Notes: generated by a model not told the origin, from the sequence alone. Positions 40,040 to 49,626 are shown, counted from the stretch's first letter. The stretch: DNA of 64,000 nt from Providencia sp. (GCF_003533305.1 NZ_DOEH01000015.1:186001-250000); one strand, 5' to 3'. A program made the numbers and translations.

Positions 40040-40050
40040 AGGTATTTATG

Positions 40051-40081
40051 TTGTATCCCTCTCATAATGGGAGGGATACAA
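40051..40081. terminator. Hairpin between convergent rlmA and mntP
   Basis: Eleven-base arms TTGTATCCCTC and GAGGGATACAA with a nine-base loop; no long T run, but placed between converging genes. Confidence 0.7.
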
Positions 40082-40092
40082 TTGAATTAGAA

Positions 40093-40674
40093 CTATACTC
40101 CGTACATGAACAATTCTAAATGTTCAAATAAGATATTAAAGCCAATACCGATTAATACTAAACCGCCAATGATCTCAGCTTTTTTCCCAAGTATCGGACC
40201 AACGTAACGGCCAATCATCATCCCAATTGTTGCCATAATCATGGTCATTAAACCAATTGTCATCGCAGTGTGGACAATATCAACTTGTAAAAATGCTAAA
40301 CCTAAACCTATTGCCATGGCGTCAAGGCTGGTGGCAATGGCCGATAATATAAGACTTGAAGAGCTATTACTTGAGGGTTTAGTGCAACATTCATCGTCTT
40401 TCTTTTTATAGCTCTGCCAGATCATTCTGGCACCTAAAACAAATAATAGGCTAAAGGCAATCCAGTGATCCCAACGAATAACATATTGGCTTGCTAAAAT
40501 ACCAATTCCCCAGCCGATAATTGGTGTGATCGCTTCAATTAAGCCGAAGATAAAACCAGTTCGTATTATTTCTTTAAAATGGGGTTTGTGTAGCACGGAA
40601 CCTTTACAAATAGCAACAGCAAAGGCATCCATCGATAGCGCAAGCGCTAAAATGAGGGTGGCGTAGAAGCTCAT
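40093..40674 (-). CDS. mntP: Manganese efflux pump MntP
   Basis: A 193-residue inner-membrane Mn(II) exporter with six membrane segments and the repeated acidic motifs SMDAFAVAI (N-terminal half) and [16 protein letters not shown] (second half), which bind the metal. Other shared stretches: [26 protein letters not shown] and [16 protein letters not shown]. The start at 40674 has GAGG seven bases upstream. A yybP-ykoY manganese riboswitch precedes the gene at 40773-40892, as in E. coli, so expression should rise with Mn(II). An upstream in-frame extension runs into the leader and is rejected. Confidence 0.95.
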   Translation of the reverse strand: MSFYATLILALALSMDAFAVAICKGSVLHKPHFKEIIRTGFIFGLIEAITPIIGWGIGILASQYVIRWDHWIAFSLLFVLGARMIWQSYKKKDDECCTKPSSNSSSSLILSAIATSLDAMAIGLGLAFLQVDIVHTAMTIGLMTMIMATIGMMIGRYVGPILGKKAEIIGGLVLIGIGFNILFEHLELFMYGV

Positions 40675-40772
40675 AACATAACCTCGGTTGGGTGTTTCCA
40701 TATACACATAAATTACCCCCAACCAAAAGGCTTATTCATGTGTCTATGGTCTTGCCAACCTATAATTATAGT

Positions 40773-40899
40773 AATTATGGTGTCCGCACCACGTTTAAAA
40801 TCAAACGAGCATGTTGATACGGACTTTCTGGAAAGAATATATTTCCAGAACAGGCTACTCCCCAATGACGTGGGATGAAAGATACCATAATTTATTATA
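40773..40899 (-). promoter_or_regulatory. Manganese (yybP-ykoY) riboswitch and promoter of mntP
   Basis: On the minus strand the aptamer contains the conserved GGGGAGTAGCC (about 40867-40857) and the second conserved loop ATCAACATGCTCGTTTGAT (about 40820-40802), enclosed by a P1 helix pairing AATTATGGT (40892-40884) with ACCATAATT (40781-40773). A TATAAT -10 box lies at 40899-40894, so transcription would start at or within the 5' arm of P1. Rfam RF00080 family by recognition. Mn(II) binding is expected to expose the mntP ribosome site. Confidence 0.92.
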
Positions 40900-41025
40900 A
40901 AGGCAACACTTTTCGTTGTTGACTATTAAATCGTATTGAGAATAATTTTCATTTGCGATATTAAGAAAATTAAGGCTAATTAAATATTTAATTAACCTTA
41001 GTTTTCTTAAGAATATATATTTGAA

Positions 41026-41484
41026 TTATTTATGATTAATGAAAAAATCATAAATTCTTTGAAAATCATCTAGATGCATTGCTTGTATGTGGATTTTCTT
41101 TTGCTCTAATCCGATTATTAATATTCCATCTTCGGATAAATTCATTGTTTTAATTCTATCGTATAAAATAAAAGTATTAGCAAAATAAAAGCCTGTTTGT
41201 TTAAAAAATAACTTAGGTCTTCTTATAAATGCTAAGTAAATCGACATTAAAATAGTAATCATTAATAAGTAAGTGGTTAATAAACTACCGTGGCGGATAA
41301 TATTTGTATAAATAACGATGCAAATTAATACAATAAAAATGATGGCATCAACCCGATGTTTTCGTTTTAGATTAATTTTTAGGAGGGTCTTCCCTTTGAG
41401 TAATGGCTGGATGAACTCATCATAAATTGCATACACAAGCATGATCAAAATGATAATAGCGAGGATTGAATCATTTAAGGTCAT
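41026..41484 (-). CDS. yobD: UPF0266 (DUF986) membrane protein YobD
   Basis: A 152-residue protein, the same length as E. coli YobD, with three membrane segments in the first 90 residues and a cytoplasmic C-terminal part (MNLSEDGILIIGLEQKK). Shared landmarks: YDEFIQP, LLKI, KLFFKQTGFYFAN, and RIKTMNLSEDG. Function unknown. It follows manZ on the same strand but beyond a strong terminator, so it is probably transcribed mainly from its own promoter or by read-through. Confidence 0.92.
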   Translation of the reverse strand: MTLNDSILAIIILIMLVYAIYDEFIQPLLKGKTLLKINLKRKHRVDAIIFIVLICIVIYTNIIRHGSLLTTYLLMITILMSIYLAFIRRPKLFFKQTGFYFANTFILYDRIKTMNLSEDGILIIGLEQKKIHIQAMHLDDFQRIYDFFINHK

Positions 41485-41528
41485 TGGAGTGCCTTTGGCT
41501 AAGTAAACATACTATAGAGCTTAAAATT

Positions 41529-41552
41529 AAAAAAGGGAGGCTGCAACCTCCC
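41529..41552 (-). terminator. Rho-independent terminator after manZ
   Basis: On the minus strand, stem GGGAGG / CCTCCC with a six-base loop followed by six T. Confidence 0.88.
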
Positions 41553-41572
41553 ATTTAAATAATTACAGATAA

Positions 41573-42424
41573 TTACGGTGCTAAAAAGTTTAGCCAAGCA
41601 CCGAGAATACCTAGACCGAAGAAACCAATGATTATCCACAATGCATTGACTTTACGACGTAGAAGCCACATACACGCAAATGTGAGCAACAACGGCACTA
41701 AGCCTGGCATCAATTGGTCAAGGATCATCTGAACGGTGGTAATATTTTCCACGCCAGTGGTTGGGTTTTTAATCCGTGAAACTTCGAGCGGAATATTAAC
41801 GTGTGTCCATTTGTTAACGAGCGCCCCCATGACAAACAGGCCGAGTATTGACGCTCCTTCTGTGAGTTTTTGTAGGAAGCCACCACCAATATCTTGAACA
41901 ATATCAATCCCTTTTTTATAGCCATATGAAACGCCATAATAGAGAGTTAATAAGCGGATTAAGTTGAACAGGACAAAGAACAGAACTGGACCAAGTAAGC
42001 TACCGGTCATCGCAATACCTGCGCCTAAGGCTGCAAATACTGGGCGAACAGTTCCCCAGAAAATAGGGTCACCGACACCAGCTAATGGGCCCATGAGACC
42101 GACTTTGATACCATTGATAGCACCATCATCAATATCCGCACCATTGGCACGTTGTTCTTCCATCGCCATCGTTACGCCGAGAATAGGGGCTGCGACATAC
42201 GGATGTGTATTAAAGAATTCGAGATGACGCTTGATTGCTTGCTTACGATCGTCGTTATTTTCAGGGTAAAGGCGACGAATAACAGGAACCATTGAGTAGC
42301 AAAAACCGAGTGCTTGCATACGCTCGAAGTTCCAAGAACCTTGTAATAGGTTAGAACGTAAGAATACACCTCGAATATCGCTTTGTGTCAGCTTTTTCGC
42401 TGCCGGTTTTGTGATATCTACCAT
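41573..42424 (-). CDS. manZ: Mannose-type PTS permease IID component
   Basis: IID subunit of the mannose/glucose/glucosamine phosphotransferase permease; with ManY it forms the membrane channel. The 283-residue product begins with a cytoplasmic helix-rich part (TQSDIRGVFLRSNLLQGSWN, in part) and shows FCYSMVPVIRRLYP, FFNTHPYVAAPILGV and LMGPLAGVGDPIFWGT, family hallmarks. The C-terminus is membrane-embedded. An AGGAG ribosome site lies ten bases after manY. Complete and typical. Confidence 0.95.
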   Translation of the reverse strand: MVDITKPAAKKLTQSDIRGVFLRSNLLQGSWNFERMQALGFCYSMVPVIRRLYPENNDDRKQAIKRHLEFFNTHPYVAAPILGVTMAMEEQRANGADIDDGAINGIKVGLMGPLAGVGDPIFWGTVRPVFAALGAGIAMTGSLLGPVLFFVLFNLIRLLTLYYGVSYGYKKGIDIVQDIGGGFLQKLTEGASILGLFVMGALVNKWTHVNIPLEVSRIKNPTTGVENITTVQMILDQLMPGLVPLLLTFACMWLLRRKVNALWIIIGFFGLGILGAWLNFLAP

Positions 42425-42434
42425 TGTGTTTCTC

Positions 42435-43238
42435 CTAGTCTAATTCATTGTCAAGATTGTTATTACTGCTATTCCCTTGTGTCACAACAACTTGTGACTT
42501 GTTGTATTTTGGACTGAGTTGGATATAAAGAATCGCCATTACAGTACCAATTACCCCAAGGGCAACAAGGTTAAAGTCAGTAAATGCAGCGGTGACAAAG
42601 CCTAAGTAGAAGAATGGCATTAGGTAGCCTGCACGCATCATATTGATAACCATTGCATAACCTACAACCACAATCATACCACCAGCAATATTCAGACCAT
42701 CAGTTACAACTTGAGGGATTGAATCTAACATCTGTTGAACTTCAGAAGTACCCACTGAAACCGCAACAATTAGCGCTGGGATTGCAATTCGCATTGCTTG
42801 AAGGAGTAACGCCGAAATATGGATGAAACCAATTGCTGATAAGTTACCATTGAGCGCAGCACGGTCAGCGGCATGTTGGAATGCAACGGTGACGGTACGA
42901 ACAATAATCGTCAGAACTTGGCCAGCGGCAGCTAATGGGATTGCTATTGCAATACCAGCACCGATACTTTGTCCACCAGCAATAACAAGGATAGTTGAAA
43001 TAATCGATGCTAAAGCAGCGTCAGGTGCGACCGCAGCGCCGATATTCATCCAACCTAATGCTATCATTTCAAGCGTACCACCAATGATGATACCGGTTTT
43101 CATATCACCTAATACGATACCAATGAGCGTACAGGCAATAAGAGGGCGGTGGAACTGAAATTCATCGAGGATTGAACCCATACCTGCGATACAAGCAACG
43201 ACGAAGACCAGTACTATTTGAACAACGGTAAGTTCCAT
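42435..43238 (-). CDS. manY: Mannose-type PTS permease IIC component
   Basis: IIC subunit that binds and translocates the sugar. The 267-residue hydrophobic product has about eight membrane segments and family stretches such as GMGSILDEFQFHRPL, GGTLEMIALGWMNIGAA and AAAGQVLTI. Its ribosome site is AGGAG. It is separated by 87 bases from manX and ten from manZ, consistent with a manXYZ operon. In E. coli this permease is also the entry route for some colicin-like and phage DNA; that is family knowledge, not seen here. Confidence 0.95.
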   Translation of the reverse strand: MELTVVQIVLVFVVACIAGMGSILDEFQFHRPLIACTLIGIVLGDMKTGIIIGGTLEMIALGWMNIGAAVAPDAALASIISTILVIAGGQSIGAGIAIAIPLAAAGQVLTIIVRTVTVAFQHAADRAALNGNLSAIGFIHISALLLQAMRIAIPALIVAVSVGTSEVQQMLDSIPQVVTDGLNIAGGMIVVVGYAMVINMMRAGYLMPFFYLGFVTAAFTDFNLVALGVIGTVMAILYIQLSPKYNKSQVVVTQGNSSNNNLDNELD

Positions 43239-43325
43239 TGTTTAATCTCCTGTAACCAAACAAGTTTATAAATCTGTTATTGAGTAATGGTGCAAAATCA
43301 ATATAAATTGATGCCCAAAAAAGTA

Positions 43326-44288
43326 TTATTTTTTAAGTTTATTAATCAAATCCATCATCCGAACTTTACTGTCTGAAGACACTTTACGGACTTCTAGCTC
43401 AATATTTTTATCGTTCAGATAATTAAATGCATCGATATCCTCTTGGTTAATTGAAACTGCATTTGTCACCATGGTTTTACCTTCGTGATATGCCATGCCG
43501 CCAATATTAACCGATTTAATATCAACGCCTTCTTCGACAAGCCGTTTTACATCAGTTGGGTTAGTAAACAGTAGCATTACACGTTCACCTGAGTATTTAG
43601 GATTGTTATAAACACGAATACATTTAGCAACATCGACAACATGAGCAGTAACACCAGGAGGTGCGACTTGTTTTAGTAATGTGGAACGGACGTGGTCATT
43701 AGCAACTTCATCACTCACGACAATAATACGCTTAACGCCTGTCTCTTTAGTCCAACGTGTCGCGACTTGACCATGTATCAGACGGTCATCAACACGGGCT
43801 AATGCTATCACCATATGCTCTCCCGGGCCTGCAATAACCGGTTGTGCGACTGGTGCTTTAACTGGTGCAGAAACGACTGGCGCTTCAGTTTCTTTAAACT
43901 TGAATGGACGAATGCCACCACGGCCTGTTTCTAATGCAGTATTGATTAGTTCACTCATCGATGGATTATCATCACGACACATGAATGTCTCCACAAGCAT
44001 GGGCACATTTACACCAGTGATAATCTCATAGTTTTCATGTTCATTGACAATACGGCTAGCGGCATTGAACGGACTTCCCCCCCATGTATCAACAAGAAAT
44101 AACACCCCTGCGGTGGTATCTAATTCAGTTAATTTCTGATTGTACTTATCGAACAGGGTGTCAGCATTTTCACCAGGGACAAAATCAATAAACGAAACGT
44201 TATCTTGTTCGCCTATTAACATTTCCGTGGTTCGAAGTAACTGCTCAGCAGCGACTCCGTGGGTACCAATCATAATAGCTATACTCAC
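43326..44288 (-). CDS. manX: Mannose-type PTS IIAB component
   Basis: Cytoplasmic phosphotransfer subunit. The IIA domain (about 1-130) has the phosphorylated histidine H9 in MIGTHGVAAEQLL; an Ala/Pro/Val-rich hinge (about 136-156) leads to the IIB domain with its active histidine in ARVDDRLIHGQV (H174 or so). It starts with GTG at 44288, with GAGAGGA upstream. Total 320 residues, typical. A 750-base upstream region contains a palindrome resembling a gluconate-repressor operator. In E. coli manX is controlled by CRP, Mlc and SgrS; none of these sites was clear here. Confidence 0.95.
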   Translation of the reverse strand: MSIAIMIGTHGVAAEQLLRTTEMLIGEQDNVSFIDFVPGENADTLFDKYNQKLTELDTTAGVLFLVDTWGGSPFNAASRIVNEHENYEIITGVNVPMLVETFMCRDDNPSMSELINTALETGRGGIRPFKFKETEAPVVSAPVKAPVAQPVIAGPGEHMVIALARVDDRLIHGQVATRWTKETGVKRIIVVSDEVANDHVRSTLLKQVAPPGVTAHVVDVAKCIRVYNNPKYSGERVMLLFTNPTDVKRLVEEGVDIKSVNIGGMAYHEGKTMVTNAVSINQEDIDAFNYLNDKNIELEVRKVSSDSKVRMMDLINKLKK

Positions 44289-44615
44289 TATTTTTTCCTC
44301 TCAACAGATAAAAACGGAATAAATATGTGGATAAAATTGAAGCTAAAAAAAGCGGCTCCTTTTTATCAATTTCCCCTGCTACATAATAGTAGCTGAATAA
44401 TGACGATCTATGTTATCAGCTAATTATTATATAAATATATTATAAGTAACTAAATCGGCAACAGCATATCATTTTGCTTTATCCTAAAAACTTGTTTCGT
44501 GTCAGAAAAATAAGAATATACCTAAAATTACTTAATAATTAATGACATTGTATTTAAAATATGCAAATAGTTATTATTTTAACGCTAAAATTGTGTTGTT
44601 TTTAGTTTGTTACGC

Positions 44616-44629
44616 TGTTATCGGTAACA
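44616..44629. promoter_or_regulatory. Palindromic operator-like site resembling a GntR (gluconate repressor) box
   Basis: TGTTATCGGTAACA has TGTTA-N4-TAACA symmetry, the pattern of E. coli gluconate-repressor (LacI-family GntR) operators. It is about 330 bases upstream of manX, within the 44289-45040 spacer, which otherwise holds AT-rich sequence, the sdaA terminator and no gene I can support. Confidence 0.45.
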
Positions 44630-44913
44630 AATACTAGTCAAAAATTGAATAAAAAAACCAAAATTTACACTTACTAAGCTAAATTAACTGATTTCGTACA
44701 TAATCTATACGCACTAAAACTACGGTTTTTAGAATAAAATAATATTGAGTAATATTTTCAAGTTAATCAAAATGTTGTATTTAAGGTTAAAAATCAACCG
44801 ATGACATGCGTGAAATTGATAAATATAGCTTGTGAATTAAACTATTTTTAAATGACGAGATGATTTGAGAATTCTTTTTTATCGAATCTAAAAAAGAGTT
44901 TTTAATGATTAGA

Positions 44914-44967
44914 ATAAAAAACCTCCTCAACTATGTTTTTCTTGTATGAAAATAGTTGAGAAGGTTT
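44914..44967 (-). terminator. Rho-independent terminator after sdaA
   Basis: On the minus strand, arms AAACCTTCTCAACTAT and ATAGTTGAGGAGGTTT (one G-U or mismatch position) with a 17-base loop and a six-T run. Located 75 bases downstream of sdaA. Confidence 0.82.
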
Positions 44968-45040
44968 ATGTATTGGAAAATAAGTCTAGCTTAAGTTAAT
45001 GTTGCTTTGATCATACCAGTAGCAAAAATCATTAAGAAAC

Positions 45041-46405
45041 TTAGTCACATTGAACTTTGATTGCCAAACCACCGCGAGATGTTTCACGATATTTAGCATT
45101 CATGTCTTTGCCTGTTTCATACATAGTTTCAATAACTTTATCGAGTGAAACGCGGGGCTCACTGGTTCTGCGCAATGCCATACGCGAAGCGTTGACGGCT
45201 TTTACAGAGGCAATGGCATTACGTTCGATACAAGGAACTTGAACTTGTCCAGCTACTGGGTCGCAAGTTAATCCTAAATTATGCTCCATACCAATTTCAG
45301 CGGCAATACAGACTTGTTCTGGGCTACCGCCAAACAATTCTGTCAAGCCTGCTGCTGCCATAGAGCATGCAACACCAACTTCGCCTTGGCAGCCAACTTC
45401 AGCGCCAGAGATAGAGGCATTCATTTTATACAAAATACCAATCGCCCCTGATGCAAGGAAATAGCGTAGATATAATTCAGGGGTAACAGGCTCAATACAG
45501 TGATTATAATAAGCTAATACTGCTGGAACGATACCACAAGCACCATTAGTTGGGGCTGTGACAACACGACCACCAGCAGCGTTTTCTTCGTTAACGGCTA
45601 AAGCGAACATATTGATCAAGTCGATCACATTCATCGGATCATTTGAAAGATTGCTCGACGATGTAACGAGTCGGTTAAGCGCAGGGGCACGACGTGGAAC
45701 TCTTAGAGGTCCAGGTAAAATACCTTCAGTATTTAAACCGCGTTCGATACAAGATTGCATGGTGTGCCACACATCGCCAAAATAGGCATATATCTCATCT
45801 TTAGCATGCAAATCCAGCTCATTTTTCATCATTAAGCTAGAAATCGATAAACCTGATTTTTTGCAGTTAAGTAATAACTCTTCCGCTGATTTAAAAGGAT
45901 AAGATACGGGTTTGCTATCTGTAGTCGATTGACCGAAATGTTCTTCGTCAACGATAAAACCACCACCGATAGAATAGTAAGTTTTGGTGTAAATTTCTTT
46001 ATCGCCAGCAAAAGCATGAATAGTCATGCCATTTTCATGTAATGAAAGATTATCTTGGCGAAAATTCATACCGCCTTCATGAGGAAAATCGACAGAGTGT
46101 GTGCCATTTGCCAGCAACAGTTTCTGAGTATTTTCTACATTAGCAATAAAGGCAGGGATAGATTCAATATCGACAGTGGCAGGTAAATTACCCGCTAGCC
46201 CCATAATAATTGCGATGTCAGTATGGTGCCCTTTTCCAGTAAGCGATAATGAGCCATACACATCAACAGAGATGCGAGTGACGGCTGATAATAGTTTTTT
46301 GCTTACTAAATCATCGACAAATTCTTTCCCAGCTTTCATTGGACCAACAGTATGAGAGCTTGAAGGGCCTATGCCCACTTTAAACATGTCGAAAACGCTT
46401 ATCAC
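45041..46405 (-). CDS. sdaA: L-serine ammonia-lyase (iron-sulfur type)
   Basis: Deaminates L-serine to pyruvate and ammonia with a [4Fe-4S] cluster. The 454-residue product has the N-terminal ASB-like beta domain (MISVFDMFKVGIGPSSSHTVGPM, in part) and the catalytic domain with cluster cysteines in NGACGIVPAV, LTCDPVAG and QVPCIERNA. Length equals E. coli SdaA. The GTG start at 46405 follows AAGGAG. In E. coli, sdaA likewise sits next to nudL-pabB; SdaB is the alternative paralogue, but the synteny supports sdaA. Confidence 0.95.
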   Translation of the reverse strand: MISVFDMFKVGIGPSSSHTVGPMKAGKEFVDDLVSKKLLSAVTRISVDVYGSLSLTGKGHHTDIAIIMGLAGNLPATVDIESIPAFIANVENTQKLLLANGTHSVDFPHEGGMNFRQDNLSLHENGMTIHAFAGDKEIYTKTYYSIGGGFIVDEEHFGQSTTDSKPVSYPFKSAEELLLNCKKSGLSISSLMMKNELDLHAKDEIYAYFGDVWHTMQSCIERGLNTEGILPGPLRVPRRAPALNRLVTSSSNLSNDPMNVIDLINMFALAVNEENAAGGRVVTAPTNGACGIVPAVLAYYNHCIEPVTPELYLRYFLASGAIGILYKMNASISGAEVGCQGEVGVACSMAAAGLTELFGGSPEQVCIAAEIGMEHNLGLTCDPVAGQVQVPCIERNAIASVKAVNASRMALRRTSEPRVSLDKVIETMYETGKDMNAKYRETSRGGLAIKVQCD

Positions 46406-46698
46406 GCAGGACTCCTTAAAAAAAAGATGAATATATAGTGATTTATTTTAAAAGGCGCTACTTTACTGTTATTTAGTAGTGTTAACCAGTAAGTTTAAAG
46501 TATTTTTTAAAATAAGGTAGTTTCGTTAGGTGAATTGGTCATTAATAGCACAAATTGTATTTTATTAAGTTTAAAAAGCGTTGAAACAAGAATTATTGTC
46601 TATGAAAAAATAATTTAGACAAAAATGCCACCCAGACGTTTATGCTAAGTATTTCTGATTATTATGGTAAATATATCAGAACAGTAAAACGAGGGTGT

Positions 46699-47259
46699 TT
46701 AGTTAAGTTGTAATGCTAATTGATGGATAATTGCGGCGGTGAGACCCCAAACGAGGTGTCCATTGTACCAATAGAAGAATATTCGGTTTGGACGACCAGC
46801 GCGTTTGATATCTATGTACTTATATCGTTGGATAGATAACGCATCAAATAAAGGAACTTCAAAGATAGAAGATACTTCGCTAGGGTTAGCTTGATAAGTG
46901 AGATTATCCGGTAATAAACCAATAACCGGAGTGACTTGATATCCACCATAACTTTGCATTGGCGCGAGTTGACCAAGAACTTGTACCTTTTCTGGTGGAA
47001 TAGCAACCTCTTCATAGGCCTCTCGTAGGGCTGTTGCTATTATAGTGCTATCTTCTGGATCACTCATCCCACCAGGAAAGGCAACTTGCCCGGCATGTGA
47101 GCGTAGTAGAGGGGAGCGTTGCGTTAGTAGTAACGTTGGATTGGCTTTGTTAATAATTGGCAATAAAACGGCAGCAGACTTACCCGTCTGTTTAATTGGT
47201 TGACGGGCAAGTGGTAATGTAAACTGAAAGCGATTAATAAAATCATTCAGTTCAGTCAT
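46699..47259 (-). CDS. nudL: CoA pyrophosphatase (Nudix hydrolase) NudL
   Basis: A 186-residue Nudix protein (YeaB) predicted to cleave coenzyme A or its oxidised forms to 3',5'-ADP and phosphopantetheine. The Nudix box GGMSDPEDSTIIATALREAYEEV (residues about 68-90, given here as key positions G-G, R-E, E-E) and the CoA-specific upstream signature LLTQRSPLLRSHAGQVAFPG are present. It overlaps the end of pabB by eight bases, so the two are translationally coupled, as in E. coli. Confidence 0.93.
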   Translation of the reverse strand: MTELNDFINRFQFTLPLARQPIKQTGKSAAVLLPIINKANPTLLLTQRSPLLRSHAGQVAFPGGMSDPEDSTIIATALREAYEEVAIPPEKVQVLGQLAPMQSYGGYQVTPVIGLLPDNLTYQANPSEVSSIFEVPLFDALSIQRYKYIDIKRAGRPNRIFFYWYNGHLVWGLTAAIIHQLALQLN

Positions 47260-48622
47260 CGAGGTTTAGTTCTCCCAGTAAAGGCAAAATAAGAGACAGT
47301 TTATCAAACGTTTCTTGATACTCTTTATCCGCTTGGCTATCTGCAACAATACCACCACCCGCCCAACAAAAAATGTGTTTTTTATAAGTCAATAATGTGC
47401 GGATAGTGATGTTGGTATCCATATTGCCACAGAAACTAATATAGCCTATAGCGCCACAATAGCCATGACGGCGATGAGGTTCAAGCTCTTCTATGATTTG
47501 CATCGCTCGGATTTTAGGGGCGCCTGTAATCGAACCGCCCGGGAAACAAACGCGTAATAAATCCGTTGCTGTGTATTGGGGACTCAGTGTTGCGGTAATG
47601 GTACTGACTAAATGATGCACCGCAGGGAATGCTTCAACGACAAATAATTCAGGAACTTTGACTGTACCTGGAGTGGCAACACGGCCAATATCATTGCGTA
47701 GTAAGTCTACTATCATCAAGTTTTCAGCGCGATCTTTCGGCGAGTTAGCCAGTTTCTCAGCTTGAGCGATATCAGCCTCTGCATCATCTAATCGGGGTAA
47801 TGTCCCTTTGATAGGGCGAGTTTGAATTTCACCGTTTTTTAATAAAATGAAACGCTCGGGTGAAATGCTGATGACAGCATTGTCGGGGAGTCGTATAAAA
47901 GAAGAAAAAGGTGCACGATTACTTTCTATTAAAGTTAAAAATGCATCCCATTCGTTACCTTTATATTTAGCTTTAAATCTTTGAGCTAAATTGATTTGGT
48001 AGCAATCACCATTACGTAAATATTCATGGATCTGCATAATATTATGATGATAAAGCGCTTTTGGCATATTCGATTGCCAAGCTGTACTCAATTTGAAGGT
48101 GTTTTTACGCGGTGCTTTTTGCTTTTTTAACCAAGTTAATCGGGAGTCTGCATCATCATAACTAATTAATGTCACCGTTTTATTGTGGTGATCAATGATT
48201 ACTGCCCATAAATAAATACCAACGGCCATATCAGGAAATTGTATATCAGTGCCTGCACTTTCTGGAATTTTTTCAATATAACGGCCTAAATCATAACTCC
48301 AAATTCCCATGGCACCGCCATTAAAAGGAAGTGTTGTATCAATTAATTTGGGTACTTTATATTTATCAATAAGTTGTTGAAGGACTTCAAACGGCGCATC
48401 ATCATGGATATAAGCGTTTTCGTTTCTTTCATTTACTGTTGTTTGTCCGCCACTTGTTATAATGGTAGCTACAGGGTCGGCAACAATAATATCGTATTGA
48501 TTATGTGAATGTTGCGCATTACCTGAATGTAAGAGCATAGCCCAGGGCTGGTGCGCTAAGGGAGTAAATAAATCGATTGCCACATCAGGGCTGTAGGGTA
48601 ATTGAATTTTATTGATGACCAT
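47252..48622 (-). CDS. pabB: Aminodeoxychorismate synthase component I
   Basis: With the glutaminase PabA converts chorismate to 4-amino-4-deoxychorismate for folate synthesis. The 456-residue product has the chorismate-binding domain in its C-terminal half: the active lysine motif PIKGTLPR (near 270), NPERF-like SPERFILL, DLLRNDIGRV, and GSITGAPKIRAMQIIEELE in part. PIKGT rather than PIAGT distinguishes PabB from TrpE/anthranilate synthase. The start at 48622 (MVINKIQLPYS) gives normal length. It precedes nudL in a two-gene operon and diverges from yoaH. Confidence 0.95.
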   Translation of the reverse strand: MVINKIQLPYSPDVAIDLFTPLAHQPWAMLLHSGNAQHSHNQYDIIVADPVATIITSGGQTTVNERNENAYIHDDAPFEVLQQLIDKYKVPKLIDTTLPFNGGAMGIWSYDLGRYIEKIPESAGTDIQFPDMAVGIYLWAVIIDHHNKTVTLISYDDADSRLTWLKKQKAPRKNTFKLSTAWQSNMPKALYHHNIMQIHEYLRNGDCYQINLAQRFKAKYKGNEWDAFLTLIESNRAPFSSFIRLPDNAVISISPERFILLKNGEIQTRPIKGTLPRLDDAEADIAQAEKLANSPKDRAENLMIVDLLRNDIGRVATPGTVKVPELFVVEAFPAVHHLVSTITATLSPQYTATDLLRVCFPGGSITGAPKIRAMQIIEELEPHRRHGYCGAIGYISFCGNMDTNITIRTLLTYKKHIFCWAGGGIVADSQADKEYQETFDKLSLILPLLGELNLDD

Positions 48623-48776
48623 TATGGTGAACTAAAATTAGGTTTCGTAAGTGGATAGTGTGAGATTAACATATAATCTTATCTTAATAAGGCAAGAACT
48701 GTTAAAATTTAATTAAAAATTTGCACAATTCACTTCTGTACAATTAATTTTAATCTTTAATTAATGAGGTTTTAAC

Positions 48777-49040
48777 ATGCTTTCAGGCATCCCAGTACTA
48801 AACCATGAAGAACAGCAAGAAGCCGTCGACAAAATTCATCAACTCATAGCCGATGGAATGAGTAGTGGTGAAGCCATCGCAATTATTGCACAGGAAATTA
48901 GAGAGAGCCATAAAGGAAGAGAACAAGTTCACGCTATCTTTGAAGAACAAGATGCAAACGAAGATAATAATGCGAACGAATATGAAAATACAGATGAAAA
49001 CGACGATTCAGATGAAGATGACGGTGAATACGAAAATTAA
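48777..49040 (+). CDS. yoaH: UPF0181 protein YoaH with an acidic C-terminal tail
   Basis: An 87-residue cytoplasmic protein. Residues 1-58 match E. coli YoaH ([20 protein letters not shown] and [16 protein letters not shown]), a helical family of unknown function located next to pabB. Residues 59-87 are an extension of almost only Asp, Glu and Asn ([23 protein letters not shown]), absent from the 59-residue E. coli protein. A GAGG ribosome site lies upstream. The tail may mediate metal or protein binding, or be the product of slippage at GA/AA-rich codons; it is presumably disordered. Confidence 0.9.
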   Translation: MLSGIPVLNHEEQQEAVDKIHQLIADGMSSGEAIAIIAQEIRESHKGREQVHAIFEEQDANEDNNANEYENTDENDDSDEDDGEYEN

Positions 49041-49241
49041 TACAAAATAAACATCCTATTAACATTTATATGTAAATCTGATAAGTTTAAGATTAGTTAA
49101 CGCATTCTGCTCATAAGAAATACTTTAAAGAATAAATTAAAGGTGTCTTAAAAATAGGGATATAAAAATATCACTAATCCATAAATGAGTAGTAAAACTA
49201 ATTAAACTTTAGCCTATGTAGCATGGGTGTCGGAGAATAGT

Positions 49242-49607
49242 ATGGAAGTTAATAGAAAAATAGCTGTTATTTTAGGTGGTTGTGCTCTGATTTTTAGTTC
49301 TGTTGCTATGAGTGTTAATAAGGACGAAGGTAAAGCGGCTGCGTTTGTCAGTTGTCAAAATCTAACCGAACCACAAATTGCGGCACAGGTAAAAAAAGAT
49401 TTTATTAATAACCGGTTACCGCGTTGGGCTGATGAGAAAGCGATATTAGGTAAAAAAGCGATCGCGTGGGTTAATGATAATGACGTCACTAAAACTGACT
49501 CGGGTTACACAATACCGCTAACGGTAAGAGGTTCAAAATCAGATTTACAATATCGAGTTGTAGTTGATTGTGAGCAAGATACTATTACATATAATACCCT
49601 TAATTAG
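49242..49607 (+). CDS. yebF: YebF-family secreted protein
   Basis: A 121-residue secreted protein matching E. coli YebF, which is exported to the medium via outer-membrane porins and resembles colicin M immunity protein. After a signal peptide (about residues 1-24, LGGCALIFSSVAMSVN), the mature part has the disulfide cysteines (SCQNL and VDCEQD) and the landmarks VKKDF, PRWADEKAILGK, AWVNDNDV and IPLTVRGSKSDLQYRV. The start at 49242 has GGAG six bases upstream; a GTG at 49227 is less likely. A strong terminator follows. Physiological role remains unclear in the family. Confidence 0.88.
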   Translation: MEVNRKIAVILGGCALIFSSVAMSVNKDEGKAAAFVSCQNLTEPQIAAQVKKDFINNRLPRWADEKAILGKKAIAWVNDNDVTKTDSGYTIPLTVRGSKSDLQYRVVVDCEQDTITYNTLN

Positions 49608-49626
49608 GGTTTTACAATGCATTAAT

